Assembly: GCF_003867075.1 (NCBI RefSeq)
Contig: NZ_CP032544.1
Location: 2,288,001-2,352,000 of the forward strand
Length of the DNA: 64,000 nucleotides
Origin: Tenacibaculum mesophilum
GTDB lineage: Bacteria; Bacteroidota; Bacteroidia; Flavobacteriales; Flavobacteriaceae
Direction: 5' to 3'
Both the position numbers and the translations under genes were made by a program. Under the pieces are notes generated by a model. It had not been told where the DNA came from, ran no database searches, and saw nothing but the letters and a program-made list of their open reading frames with translations. Of this stretch, positions 28,126 through 38,100 are shown in pieces. Positions within the stretch are counted from its first letter, which is position 1; every line of letters begins with the position of its first letter.

Positions 28126-30066
28126 TTAATTTAATTTGTGAATATATCTTGTATTTGAAGTCACTATATCTCTTTTATCTCCAAAAGAAGAATTTACAGC
28201 ATTATGTAATATAATACCATAATTCATTAATAAATTTTGGGTTTTATCCCAATAAAATGCTGCATCATATCTAAAAAGATTAGTTGCTGTACCAACATCA
28301 AATCTATTTACACCTAAAAATTCTACTTGAGGAACTGTATTTTGTACACTAGATGTAGATTCTCCATTATCAAAAACTCTAAATAACTCTTTATTATTAG
28401 TAGTTATTTCACAATCTTCTAATATATATCTAACTTGATTTTTAGCTGCATCTACAGTTGATTTATTACTTTTTACTACAAACAGAAAACCTCCGTAAGT
28501 AGGAGTATCTACAAAATTTAACTTTAAATCTTTTAAATGTATAAAACCTCTTTTAACTCCAGAGGCAGGTGTTAGGAGTTGACTCTGTGCAAATAAACTT
28601 TCAAAATAACTATTAACTCCACTAAAAGGATTGCAAGTTGCTGAACCTGTAATAGTCACTCCAAAAAAATCATCTGCTGTTATTACATTAGTAAAATCTG
28701 TATTATTTATTAAATATACTGCACCATTTATTTTAGCATTAGCTAAGTGTAGGTTTGCATTATTAATATTTCCAGCAGTTTCTAATATAATAAAGCTTAA
28801 ATCATTACAAGTGACCTCACTTACAGTAACATTTAAATATCCTGATTGTTTCACACAATGTTGTGTTAATACTAATCTACCACTTCTGTCAGAACAAACA
28901 ACTGTATTAACAGATATGTCAATATTCCCATACTCATTATTTATATTTCTAACCATATAGTTATTGAATTGCCCTACAATTCCTGAAGCATCATAAGTAT
29001 TAACTTTTAAACTAAAGTCTTTAATTTTACTTCCTGTAATTACACCAATAAAGTATCTTTTATCTACCCTTAAAGAGTCAGTAGAATCTAACCCTATTAA
29101 TACAGAATTTGCATTAATATTTATATCCCCGTTAAAATTATTATTAACACTAATACTATAAACTTGTGTACCTGCCCCTCTCAAATCTATTTTATGCACT
29201 CCTATAGTATCACAACTTATAAAATGACTTCCAACACCGGAATATGATAAATAACCATAACTTGTAAATAATAGTTGCCCTCCATTTCCAAAATTAAATT
29301 TTGAATTATTTAAAACACATGGAGAGTCTATTATCAAAGTAGTGTTTGCCTCTGTATAAATTTCAATATTTTTAGGCATTGGCGAACCACTAGATAAGGT
29401 ATCAAATGTATGTTGTCCTGATTTTAAATAAAAAGTAAACTTAGTTTCTAAGGTCGAGTCGTATAACTCTACTGCTGCACAAGCATCTTTAATATTTGTA
29501 AAAGGACTATTATAGTCTCCAATAGCTGAGTTTCCTGAATAGTTAGGGTCCACCACTAAATAATTAGGATTTTTTTCTATTAATGTTTTAAATCCAAACT
29601 CTTTTGTTGTTTTATTATAAAATAATTGCTTATCAAAAGAAGAGTCTAAGGTTACATCTTCGGGATCTATTACTCCAGAATTCAAACCACTAAAATCTAC
29701 TGTAAATGTTGAGTTATCACCACGTGTAAAAGTAGCTAACCCATTAGTATCAACAGTCCCTGATACTAATCGTACTAAATTTGTATTATCTAAATAAGGT
29801 GTTAAGTCAATTTGTGAAACGCTTACTCCGCCTTTTAATAAATCAACAGTATTAGTTCCTGAAATAGGTGACAACGTATATTCAGGTTCTTGTTGCTGAG
29901 AAGCAATACTAACCTCTCCTGTTTCATCAATGACAAATCTGCGGTTGGCTTCTCCTTCGGGTTGTTTGGCATCGATATAGCTATCAATTAAATCGGCATA
30001 TTGTTGTTGTGTAGGCTTATCGCCTGTTTCAAAAAATTGTTTTAAGGTTTCTTTGTTTTGTTTCAT
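28126..30066 (-). CDS. Tailspike-like protein B (646 residues)
   Basis: It shares the first 130 residues with fibre protein A and then diverges completely. From about residue 165 (NYLVVDPNYSGNSAIGDYNS) it reads as a right-handed parallel beta-helix of the pectin-lyase type: short strands, an Asn/Asp/Ser-rich ladder and many ININ/VNTV-type turns. Tailspikes that bind or cut surface polysaccharide have this fold, but no catalytic residues can be named. The variable part is visibly more AT-rich than the conserved head, which suggests separate origin. Confidence 0.72.
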   Translation of the reverse strand: MKQNKETLKQFFETGDKPTQQQYADLIDSYIDAKQPEGEANRRFVIDETGEVSIASQQQEPEYTLSPISGTNTVDLLKGGVSVSQIDLTPYLDNTNLVRLVSGTVDTNGLATFTRGDNSTFTVDFSGLNSGVIDPEDVTLDSSFDKQLFYNKTTKEFGFKTLIEKNPNYLVVDPNYSGNSAIGDYNSPFTNIKDACAAVELYDSTLETKFTFYLKSGQHTFDTLSSGSPMPKNIEIYTEANTTLIIDSPCVLNNSKFNFGNGGQLLFTSYGYLSYSGVGSHFISCDTIGVHKIDLRGAGTQVYSISVNNNFNGDININANSVLIGLDSTDSLRVDKRYFIGVITGSKIKDFSLKVNTYDASGIVGQFNNYMVRNINNEYGNIDISVNTVVCSDRSGRLVLTQHCVKQSGYLNVTVSEVTCNDLSFIILETAGNINNANLHLANAKINGAVYLINNTDFTNVITADDFFGVTITGSATCNPFSGVNSYFESLFAQSQLLTPASGVKRGFIHLKDLKLNFVDTPTYGGFLFVVKSNKSTVDAAKNQVRYILEDCEITTNNKELFRVFDNGESTSSVQNTVPQVEFLGVNRFDVGTATNLFRYDAAFYWDKTQNLLMNYGIILHNAVNSSFGDKRDIVTSNTRYIHKLN

Positions 30067-30109
30067 TTTTGTTCTTTTTTATCGTTTTTAAGTTTTTTTG
30101 ATAAAAAAG

Positions 30110-30139
30110 AGCCACTAAAAACTGTTTTTGTTAGGGGCT
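30110..30139 (-). terminator. Fibre-cassette hairpin, copy 3
   Basis: AGCCACTAA / TTAGGGGCT (one mismatch) followed by CTTTTTTATC on the minus strand, between fibre genes C and B. It belongs to the same repeat family as the other cassette hairpins. Confidence 0.7.
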
Positions 30140-30178
30140 AGACTTTGTAATTATTTCAAATATTAATTTTTAATACAA

Positions 30179-30796
30179 TTAGCTTAATATCTCCTTTGAT
30201 GTATATGAGAAGTTTATGTATAACGTTTCATTATCCCAAACCCTATCTTTAATATTTACTCTTCCTAAATCATGTCTTACATAACAACCATAATTCTCAT
30301 GAGCTTGTATATTATAAACGGTTCCTGAGACAGATACACCAATAGGAAAACCATCAATGTTAGGTGCAATATATACTTCTCCATAAGTAGCTTGACCATC
30401 AGACGTTACGCCTGATAATATTATATCAACAAAAACACGGTCTCCAATAGTATAATACTCACCTTTTACTTGTTGTACTGAAAATGAAGATCCTGTAGCA
30501 AAAAAACTAGGTGTAAATACACCTTCAGTAATATTAACTCTAGGAGCTGCATTAATCACTGGCTGTAAAGGATCTGTTTCATCAATCATAATATTAGTTC
30601 CTGCTTGGTAAGTTGGAACTTGCTGTTCAGAAGTTACACTTACCTCTCCTGTTTCGTCAATTACAAACCTTCGGTTGGGTTCTCCTTCGGGTTGTTTGGC
30701 ATCGATATAGCTATCAATTAAATCGGAATATTGTTGTTGGGTTGGCTTGTCGCCTGTTTCAAAAAATTGTTTTAATGTTTCTTTGTTTTGTTTCAT
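30179..30796 (-). CDS. Short tail-fibre-like protein C (205 residues)
   Basis: First of the three fibre-type genes. It has the same first 60 residues (GDKPTQQQYSDLIDSYID, RRFVIDETGEVS) as proteins A and B, but lacks the middle. It jumps by way of YQAGTNIMIDETDPLQPVI, a segment that also occurs inside protein A (QAGSNITIDATDPLQPII), to a tip domain beginning EGVFTPSFF with EYYTIGDRVFVDIIL. It therefore looks like a short mosaic relative of protein A. The tip is probably a receptor-binding domain. Confidence 0.72.
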   Translation of the reverse strand: MKQNKETLKQFFETGDKPTQQQYSDLIDSYIDAKQPEGEPNRRFVIDETGEVSVTSEQQVPTYQAGTNIMIDETDPLQPVINAAPRVNITEGVFTPSFFATGSSFSVQQVKGEYYTIGDRVFVDIILSGVTSDGQATYGEVYIAPNIDGFPIGVSVSGTVYNIQAHENYGCYVRHDLGRVNIKDRVWDNETLYINFSYTSKEILS

Positions 30797-30830
30797 TTTT
30801 GTTCTTTTTTATCGTTTTTAAATTGTTTTT

Positions 30831-30866
30831 GATAAAAAAGAGTCGCTAAAAAAAGTGTTAGCGACT
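30831..30866 (-). terminator. Fibre-cassette hairpin, copy 4
   Basis: Perfect AGTCGCTAA / TTAGCGACT stem with a T-run on the minus strand. It overlaps the last codons of the holin gene and precedes the leader of fibre gene C, so fibre expression may depend on partial read-through. Confidence 0.7.
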
Positions 30867-31293
30867 AAACTTTTTCTTTGTCGTTGTTTTTTTGTTTTTC
30901 GGTTGTTTGCTCTAAGGTACCTTGCATACCCGCTTGTTTTAACAAACTGTGCAATGCTTTAAAGGGGTTTACTCCATAAATTTTGTTGTAGTTTTCTAAA
31001 ATTGACTTTGTTTCGGTAATAGCTATAAATCCTGCTATTATTTTTAAAAAAGGAACTTCATTTACAATGTGTTTTTCTAAAAAATAAGCTGATATAATTA
31101 CCAAGTTATAAATAACAAACTTAGAAATGGTATGTCCAATTCGTTCGCTTTTTATAGGTATTTGTAATTTTAAAGAAGCATAGGCTCCTGTAATAAAATC
31201 AACTACTATTAGTAACATCATGGTAGTTAACACTCCATTTAAAGGCGACAGTAAAGCAAGCAACCAAAAAATGAAATGCGAAAATTTATCCAT
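30865..31293 (-). CDS. Phage-type holin
   Basis: A 142-residue membrane protein with three or four hydrophobic segments (about 7-32, 48-68 and 74-95) and a charged C-terminal tail, matching the phage holin family found beside endolysins. It would open or depolarise the inner membrane so that the endolysin reaches the wall. Its start overlaps the endolysin stop by 8 bases, so the two are translated together. The tail (LKQAGMQGTLEQTTEKQKNN) is hydrophilic, as usual for holins. Confidence 0.82.
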   Translation of the reverse strand: MDKFSHFIFWLLALLSPLNGVLTTMMLLIVVDFITGAYASLKLQIPIKSERIGHTISKFVIYNLVIISAYFLEKHIVNEVPFLKIIAGFIAITETKSILENYNKIYGVNPFKALHSLLKQAGMQGTLEQTTEKQKNNDKEKV

Positions 31294-31717
31294 TCTTTTT
31301 TAGTTTTCTAAAGTCTAATACCCTGTTTTTAGGATATGCTTTAATACTTACACTATTTCCTTGATTACCTCCTAATAGATACACATATCGTCTGGTTTCT
31401 TTAATTAAGAACCCAACATGTCCTTTCCAGCTACTAGGATTTTCTCTCCATAAAACCACCACATCTCCTGGTTCTGGATTTGTAGTAGAGTCTCCTACCG
31501 ACAACCAACTGCGTGCTGTTAATTGGTTAGTGTGTTCATAACCTGCTTTTTTGGCTACCCAATTTGCAAAGGCACTACACCAAGCGGTTTCATCTTTAAA
31601 TTTTCCTCCATCAAAACCTAATGAAGTAAAATAGTTTACAATTTGAGGATGATCTTTTGAGCCTTTCACCTCTTTGACTCCGTATTGCGATAACGCTACT
31701 GATATTAAATTATTCAT
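31286..31717 (-). CDS. Endolysin (CHAP/NlpC-like, TIGR02594-type)
   Basis: Peptidoglycan hydrolase of about 143 residues. The catalytic Cys is in ETAWCSAFANW and the His in GHVGFL; PEPGDVVV lies between. This is the layout of the TIGR02594/CHAP family used as phage lysins. The start at 31717 (MNNLISVALSQYG) fits the conserved first helix; the longer frame adds 12 unlikely residues. There is no signal peptide, so release must depend on the adjacent holin. It is the first gene after the operator-like promoter at 31876-31934. Confidence 0.83.
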   Translation of the reverse strand: MNNLISVALSQYGVKEVKGSKDHPQIVNYFTSLGFDGGKFKDETAWCSAFANWVAKKAGYEHTNQLTARSWLSVGDSTTNPEPGDVVVLWRENPSSWKGHVGFLIKETRRYVYLLGGNQGNSVSIKAYPKNRVLDFRKLKKNG

Positions 31718-31875
31718 ACAAATGTTTAATTTTTTTAAAGCGCTTGCAGACAAAACTTGTAAGTTGTTGATTCTTTTTCTTTTTTCTAGACCTGAAAGGG
31801 ATTAATCATAACTTTTTTTCGTTTCTGCTTACATTAAAGATTAATAAATAATAATGAACTGTTAGAAAAGCAAGA

Positions 31876-31934
31876 CAAATATACAACATATTACAGTTAA
31901 AAACAAAACAAATTACAAATATTTTGCATTATGT
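31876..31934 (-). promoter_or_regulatory. Lysis-set promoter and operator copy 2
   Basis: On the minus strand, TTTG (31904-31907), a 20-base spacer and TATATTTG (31876-31883) form a full Bacteroidota promoter. It lies within a dyad made of ACATATTACA (31886-31895) and TGCATTATGT (31925-31934). The same elements, at the same offsets, lie in the repressor/1178-residue gene divergent region. Confidence 0.75.
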
Positions 31935-31983
31935 TTTAACTTAGAGGTATTATTGAAAATTCACTATAACTTTTTACATAAAA

Positions 31984-32012
31984 AAAACCGCCTAAAATTT
32001 TAGACGGTTTTA
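31984..32012 (-). terminator. Terminator of the toxin/immunity set
   Basis: AAACCGCCTAAAA / TTTTAGACGGTTT (one mismatch) with flanking A/T runs, 47 bases past the immunity gene stop. Confidence 0.8.
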
Positions 32013-32058
32013 AAACTTCTATCAAATCTAACTAAGCTTTTATAAAAATATTTTTAAT

Positions 32059-32379
32059 CTATAAAGCTTGATAAGCTTCTTTAGCTTCTATAACTTCATT
32101 TTTAAAACCATTAATATTCGGTGAAAACTTATCAATTAAACCGTCTAGACAATCTATAAACTCTTTACTTTGTAACTCATAAGAAACCTTTTCAAATCTA
32201 GAACATATCCACTCGATAGATACAAGATCTAACTGATTTAACAACTCTATAGTAACACTAGGCTTTTTTAACAACACCTGCTCTATTTCATCTAGTAAAA
32301 CATCTATTTTGGGATCATTTACATGAGTGCTTTCCATGTACTCAACGTCTTTTTTTATTTTCTCTACTAATTCTTTCAT
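32059..32379 (-). CDS. Candidate immunity protein for the EndoU-like toxin
   Basis: A 106-residue acidic, all-helical cytoplasmic protein without a signal peptide. I do not recognise a named family, but its size, charge and position (10 bases after the toxin stop, same strand, before a terminator) match immunity genes of polymorphic toxins. Notable segments are VSIEWICSRFE and SKEFIDCLDGL. That it neutralises the upstream nuclease is inference from context. Confidence 0.6.
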   Translation of the reverse strand: MKELVEKIKKDVEYMESTHVNDPKIDVLLDEIEQVLLKKPSVTIELLNQLDLVSIEWICSRFEKVSYELQSKEFIDCLDGLIDKFSPNINGFKNEVIEAKEAYQAL

Positions 32380-32389
32380 TATCTTAATT

Positions 32390-34939
32390 TTAAAAAGGGT
32401 TAATTTCTAATTCTTGTACACTTTTTCTTGGTTGCATAGCATTATCTGGAAAAATAGTTGCTGGTTTTCCTTTAGTTTTAATAACTCCTACCCTTACACC
32501 ATCATATACATCAAATAGTGGAGGTGGTCCATCTTGTAATTGTTTAAATGCATCTAAATTATTCCTAACAACATATTTATATGCTTCTTCAATTTTAGCA
32601 CTATTCCAATCTTTAGGAAACCATGATTGTCCTGTATTATTTCTTCCTTCAACCAACTTCTTAATTCTCTTATCATGACCTTCTACACCACCAATTCTTA
32701 CACCGTTTTCATAGGTATGCTCAACCCTATATTTTCTTCCTATCTCATCTAAGAAAACCAAATTATCCTGACCATGCCCACCTACTCTCATTTTCCCTGG
32801 CAACATGCTTCTCTTAGGATTAGCAGGCAAAGAAAACTCTCCATGATTTGCGTGCTTTAACACATCTTCTGTTATCTCAGAAAAAATTCGTTTTATATCA
32901 TCCAAATATTTTTTAATAGCATCATCTGTTTTACCTTTGAATTTAGTAAAGATTTCTTTTAAGAACTCTTCTGCTTGCTTTTTAGTTAAATCTGCTGCAA
33001 TATTTTTACCATCGTATAAAAATGAATACAATCCGTCTTCATTTTTAATCATACTTACCCCAAGACCATTCAGTTTTCTCCAAGCACTTGCCTTAAATAT
33101 TTTAAATACAGTCTCTACAAAAATACTTACAGGATCTACTAATGTATAAGCTACATTATCAATCACTAAAGCCTTAGCCTGAAACTTAACAACCAACTCA
33201 CCAATCCATTTTTTAAGATCATCTAAGTGTTTTACAAAGTTTTTGGCAAATTCTTTAAGCTTTCTAATCGCAGCTAAAACTACATCTACTGTTATTTCTG
33301 CTGTTTTTACCACTTTTTTAGCTACTACATTCGCTAACTCTTGATACGATTTTAATACTGCTTTGGTTGCTTTGGCTATATTGGCTGTTCCTCCAGTAGC
33401 AATAAACTGTACTACTTCCGAAGCTATAAAACCAACCAAAAATCCTATATAATACCCTAAAGCACCTGGATCTATTGTGATTTTTGTATTGGATGCCTTA
33501 GCAAATAAACCTATTAATAGTTTAGCAGTAGTTATAGGCATTTCTATTAAAAACTGCATCCATGCTTTTAGGTTTGTTAACGTAAAGGTATTGAGTACTA
33601 AATCGATAAGGTTTTCAAAACCTTCTGCTAATAAACGTAGGTAATGACCTGGTTTTTCAAAGAACTTTCCTGTTTGGATAACGCCATTTAAAACATCTAC
33701 CAAAATAGCTAAAATATCAAAGATAGATTTAAAGAAATCAATAATACTATTAATAAGCCCTACTAACAATCCGTTAATAAAATCGTAGGTGTTTTGTGCG
33801 TTTTCTTTTACACCATCTAAAAACTCTTTAAGTATACCTGGTACGTGCTTAAATAACTTAGTAATACGTTCACTTTTAAAAGGCATAAGCTCTTTAAACA
33901 ACCAATGTTTATTAAATCGCTCTGCAAACGTTACAATAGGGGCTTCAATGGGAACTACATAATTTTTATAAATTGAATTTGCCAATTCTTCGGAAGAAAA
34001 ACTCTCATTAATATTAAGTTTTGGTAATAACGGATTGTATTTTGAGTTCTCTTTTCCTTCATCCGTTGTTTTCCAATAGTTTTCACCTAACTGTAACTTA
34101 CCTATTTCTTCACCTGAGCTTTTTAAGAATTTAGACAAGTTACTTAAAGTAACATCCGCTCCCCAACGTACTATTTGCCCTCCTTTTTTCAATACCAAAT
34201 AAAAATCGCTCTCTGTTGATTTTTTAAGTTCTTGCTCAAGCATTTTACTTAGCTCGTTCGTAAATACATCTACTCCATAAGCTCTAACAATTTTCGCTAT
34301 GCGAATTCTGTTCGTTTCTATAAGAGAATTTACATTTTTCCCTTTTTTTATTCTAAACACTGTTCCGAAAAGGTTACTTCCTGAACTGCGTTCAATAAAA
34401 ATAACTACCTCGTGTGCACTTACATTTTGTATCGCTTCATAAGCTTGTAATAATTGCGCTCCATCTTCAGAAATAAATACAGTTGTAAAAGCTTCATATT
34501 GGATACTTTTAACATCTCTGGTAGTTGGTGAAGGGGTTGCATTTACAATTACCTCCTCTAAATCGATACTATTATCAAGTTGGATATAAAACTTTTCATT
34601 AATTTTATAATAAGGCAATGTTCCGTTTTGAAAATCAACAATGGTATTTTGAATAAATGCAAAGTTTTCATCATTTTCTTCATATTGCAGTTTATTAATT
34701 TGCCCATAAGGCGAATTATTTTCTAGAAAAAAATCTCCATATTCACCAGACAATCGACTATTAAAATGTAGTAACCATTTATTTGCAGTTTTTACTCCTT
34801 TTTCTATTTCTACATATATATTGGGACTTGGAACTGCGGTTTCTTTTATTTTTTGTTGCTGAACATCTGAAAACACCACCAAATCTTTAAAATTGGTTTT
34901 GTGTTTAAAATGTTTGCTTCCATATTCATGAGCATGCAT
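32390..34939 (-). CDS. Polymorphic-toxin-like protein with C-terminal EndoU-like nuclease domain
   Basis: Large protein (849 residues from the ATG at 34939; a TTG frame begins at 34972, inside a repeat end). In 860-codon numbering, residues 1-330 are mixed alpha/beta; 380-620 are long hydrophobic and amphipathic helices (PGALGYYIGFLVGFIASEV, TGGTANIAKATKAVLKS), as in translocation or pore regions. The C-terminal 150 residues match bacterial EndoU RNases: HANHGEF (His710), VGGHG (His733), an NGV-GGV segment and SWFPKDWNSAKIEEAY (784 onward). No signal peptide, PAAR, LXG or type IX tail is seen, so release may depend on lysis. Nuclease activity is inferred. Confidence 0.72.
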   Translation of the reverse strand: MHAHEYGSKHFKHKTNFKDLVVFSDVQQQKIKETAVPSPNIYVEIEKGVKTANKWLLHFNSRLSGEYGDFFLENNSPYGQINKLQYEENDENFAFIQNTIVDFQNGTLPYYKINEKFYIQLDNSIDLEEVIVNATPSPTTRDVKSIQYEAFTTVFISEDGAQLLQAYEAIQNVSAHEVVIFIERSSGSNLFGTVFRIKKGKNVNSLIETNRIRIAKIVRAYGVDVFTNELSKMLEQELKKSTESDFYLVLKKGGQIVRWGADVTLSNLSKFLKSSGEEIGKLQLGENYWKTTDEGKENSKYNPLLPKLNINESFSSEELANSIYKNYVVPIEAPIVTFAERFNKHWLFKELMPFKSERITKLFKHVPGILKEFLDGVKENAQNTYDFINGLLVGLINSIIDFFKSIFDILAILVDVLNGVIQTGKFFEKPGHYLRLLAEGFENLIDLVLNTFTLTNLKAWMQFLIEMPITTAKLLIGLFAKASNTKITIDPGALGYYIGFLVGFIASEVVQFIATGGTANIAKATKAVLKSYQELANVVAKKVVKTAEITVDVVLAAIRKLKEFAKNFVKHLDDLKKWIGELVVKFQAKALVIDNVAYTLVDPVSIFVETVFKIFKASAWRKLNGLGVSMIKNEDGLYSFLYDGKNIAADLTKKQAEEFLKEIFTKFKGKTDDAIKKYLDDIKRIFSEITEDVLKHANHGEFSLPANPKRSMLPGKMRVGGHGQDNLVFLDEIGRKYRVEHTYENGVRIGGVEGHDKRIKKLVEGRNNTGQSWFPKDWNSAKIEEAYKYVVRNNLDAFKQLQDGPPPLFDVYDGVRVGVIKTKGKPATIFPDNAMQPRKSVQELEINPF

Positions 34940-34969
34940 ATTTTTTTGTTTTTTATGATTAGTAAAAAA

Positions 34970-35125
34970 CAAACCTCACCCAGCTCTTCTCTTTTAAAGC
35001 AAAGAGAAGAGTATTAGAAGTGTTATTACGAGCTATACTTGGTAACCCTTTAAGTTTAAAACTCTTGATACATAGGTTGCTTCATTTTTTTCGCAATGAC
35101 ATAAAAAAATATAGGATGAGGTTTG
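34970..35125. repeat. MITE-like element with inverted ends
   Basis: A 156-bp non-coding stretch bounded by CAAACCTCACCC (34970-34981) and GGATGAGGTTTG (35114-35125), 11 of 12 bases complementary. It contains a perfect 11-bp stem CTCTTCTCTTT/AAAGAGAAGAG (34984-35011) and a REP-like TCGCAATGACAT. It lies directly before the toxin ATG. Confidence 0.5.
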
Positions 35126-35140
35126 TGACTGTGTGTATAG

Positions 35141-35167
35141 AAAAATGTTTGTTAAACAAACATTTTT
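35141..35167 (-). terminator. Terminator after the 1178-residue gene
   Basis: AAAAATGTTTG / CAAACATTTTT (11-bp stem, 5-base loop) 7 bases past the stop. The T-run on the minus strand suggests that it limits transcription into the toxin gene. Confidence 0.7.
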
Positions 35168-35174
35168 ACTGCAC

Positions 35175-38100
35175 TTATGCTACATTGTTGGTATCGCCTA
35201 CAATATCGTAATCTACACCATCTGGTCCATCTCCTATCTTATAGGTACTTACATCAAATAAACCTTGACCTTCGCAGTCTGGATTACACGGCAAACCTCC
35301 TTCATTTAATACTACAGAATCTGCTTGTAACACAGTTAACGTTGTTGGCACACGGGTTTCCCAAGTGCCTTCTACTTCACCTTCAATAGTTTGCATTTCT
35401 TCGGCAACAGAAACATATAAATCGTCATCCATATCGGTAACCATTCCTTGACCATTCCAAATTTCACCAGTTTTCATATACCAGTTTACAGCTTCTTCAA
35501 AACCTGGACGTACAGGTACTACTGATCTTGCCATACCACTTTGTAAAAAGGCTTGGAAAACAGGGTCGCTACCTTCGTTGTGCTCAAAATTAGCATCCCA
35601 ATTACCTTCTGCTCCATAGAAATAAGGATAAAATGTGTACGCCATAATTTCCCAATCAAATGCTTGTTCAAAAAACTTAACTGTTTCAGCATGCTTTTGA
35701 AATTTAGACGTTCTCGCTACATGCTTAGCATCCGCTTCTTTACCATTCTCTTTATAATTATCCTGAGCGGTAACAACATCAAAAGGTTTTGTCATTAAGT
35801 CGATAGCAATACGCTTTAACTCACGCTTTTCGATACTACGATTGATTTGAGAACTCAATTCTTTTTTCTTTTCATTAGGTTCTTTATCTACAACTTGATT
35901 TTGTACAAACTCATTATACTCTAACAAACGTTCATTATAAGCATCCATAATAGCTTTATAAGTTTCATTTTGCCATCGTTTCTTAGCCTCTTCTGTTAAT
36001 CTACACTCAATCGAAGCATTAATCTTTCCACTGAAATAATTACCCATCAGATATGATACAGGAATTGATTCTACAAACTTACTTGTAGGTCTATATCCAA
36101 ATTCAGCGTCAAGTGGAGACCACTTTGTAGTATCCGAAAATGTTGTATCTCCTAAACTAACAAAGAACCCTTTTTGTATACCATCTCCGTCATCAATTGA
36201 AGAAAAATCGACTTTTCCTCTAACTGAATAATATCCTTTAGGAATTTTTATTGACCCTTTTCCTGAACCTGTTTCTATCTGACCATGGTCTTTTGTTATA
36301 TCCACATTGAAAGATTCTCCCAAAAAGATAGATTCCATCGGATAAACTTCTACCTCTGCTCTATACTCTGCCGCAAACTTCTGATAATTTGTCTCTCCTA
36401 AATCTTTTGCAGATTGAATACCGTTTGTCAATTCACTCGGATGTATCGGTTTTTTAGGAATAATTAACCCTTCAATAGTTTTTTCACTTCCTTCTCCATT
36501 TTTCAAATATGATTCAATATAAAACTTAGCTGGTTCTGGTAACGCAAATTCATACATTAAGCGCTTACCATAATTTATCAACTTATTCTTATAAATCTTA
36601 TCTACCCAACGATACACTCCTGTGACATGCTTATCTCCTTTACGGTTATCAAATCCATGAGTATTATTCTCTTCATACTCTCGCAATATACGAGACGTAC
36701 GTTTGGTACTAATCTTCTGTACCACTCGTTCTAAGGCCCTTTCAGTTACCTCTTGCGCATACGTTTGTGCTTGTAGGTTTGAATCTGAAGAAGAATTAGA
36801 AGATGAAGTATTAAAGCTTGTTCCTAAACTTAAACCAAAACCAGAATAACTAGCATTAGCCCCAAAACTAGTAGCATTATCACTATTTACAATAGACGAC
36901 GCTTCGTTTTGCATTTCATTACGTTCTGTTGAGGTAGTGTCTGTTAGGTTTTCTACTTCTTTTTCTGTTGCTGTTTCCGTTGTTGTTTCTGAAACTCTTA
37001 AATCTCTAGTAGAACGTTCTTTATATTCGCGTGCCATGATATTTTCTATATGCGACACTTCTCCGGGCACATAGCAACACACCTCTTGTTCTACTCGCCT
37101 AAAATCTACTACTCCTAATTGAGATATTCCATAAAGAACACCTTTTCCATCAGCACTTGACCCCTCAGAGACATTACCACTAACTATACATTGACCAACA
37201 AAATTGTTAGTTATTTCATAGTACCCATCATCAAACTTAACCTGAAACATTATGTTTTTAAACTCTAACGACACTCCGTTACTTAAAACAAAACTACCGT
37301 TCAAACCAAATACAGGTCCTGAAATTAACTGTTGTAAATTTTCTGGAAATAACTCAATTCGTAACAATGTATTATCAAAACTAGCAGGACTACTCTTAAA
37401 TGAAGTTCTGGTATATGGTACTTGAGCATCAATATCATCTAAAGTATAGTTTGCTTCTGTTACTCTTACATTAGTAGAATCTTCAACCTTTAAAAACATA
37501 ATAATTTTTGATCCTTTCCCCATTTGACCAAAAACATCTCCCGAATAAGAGTACAGTGGTGTACTTTTACTAAGGTTATAATTTAGAGTACCTCCTTGAA
37601 TAGAAACAGCTCTCACTTTTTCTGGAGTGTTTTCTAAAATTTTCTGATTCTCTTCTTTTATTTTTTGTCTAAGAACCGTTTTTGCCTCATAAAAATTATC
37701 ATATAATTTGAGTCCTTCAGAATTTAATAAATCTTTAGTCCCTTCTGAATACTGAAAAGTAGTTGTCGTTGTACCGTCCGCAGCTCTACTAATCTCTTCT
37801 GCTTTTTCAAATTCAAACTTAGGCAATTCTAAATCTGGATATATTTCTAATCTTTTTTCAAATCCTGATTTAGCGTCTACAATTGTTTGAATCGTTGGTT
37901 GAGCTGCGTTTTTTATATCTTCTACAGCTAATTCATGAGCTTGTAAAGCTTCTTTATATCGTACCTGCTCACTTTTATTATAAACATACTCAGCTTTTTC
38001 AATTTCCTTTAAACCTAGTTCATATTGTTGTAAACGTGTTTTAGCCATCTCAACCTGTAAACTAGATGTCAAATACTCTGATGAACTAGGACTTATGTTT

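Larger units (their letters stand above)
31718..32058. other. Intergenic control region of the lysis set
   Basis: This 341-base stretch has no gene. It holds a leader of about 150 bases ahead of the endolysin, the promoter plus long dyad at 31876-31934, an 18-base sequence at 31856-31873 that recurs inverted at 38765-38782, and the terminator of the immunity gene at 31984-32012. Confidence 0.75.

Noticed and set aside
28023..28214. 63-codon plus-strand frame at the end of tailspike gene B
   Set aside because: It is the antisense of the beta-helix end plus spacer, Tyr/Leu-rich, without support.
26657..30796. Fibre repeats as a CRISPR or integron array
   Set aside because: The repeats are coding heads plus hairpins more than 600 bases apart; there is no spacer structure, attC folding or integrase.
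25841..31717. Reading the region as an ordinary complete prophage
   Set aside because: Endolysin, holin and fibres are present, but no integrase, terminase, portal, capsid, tube, sheath or baseplate gene is found in the window.
35020..35211. 63-codon plus-strand frame upstream of the toxin
   Set aside because: It crosses the MITE-like repeat and the terminator hairpin and overlaps the end of the 1178-residue gene; chance frame.
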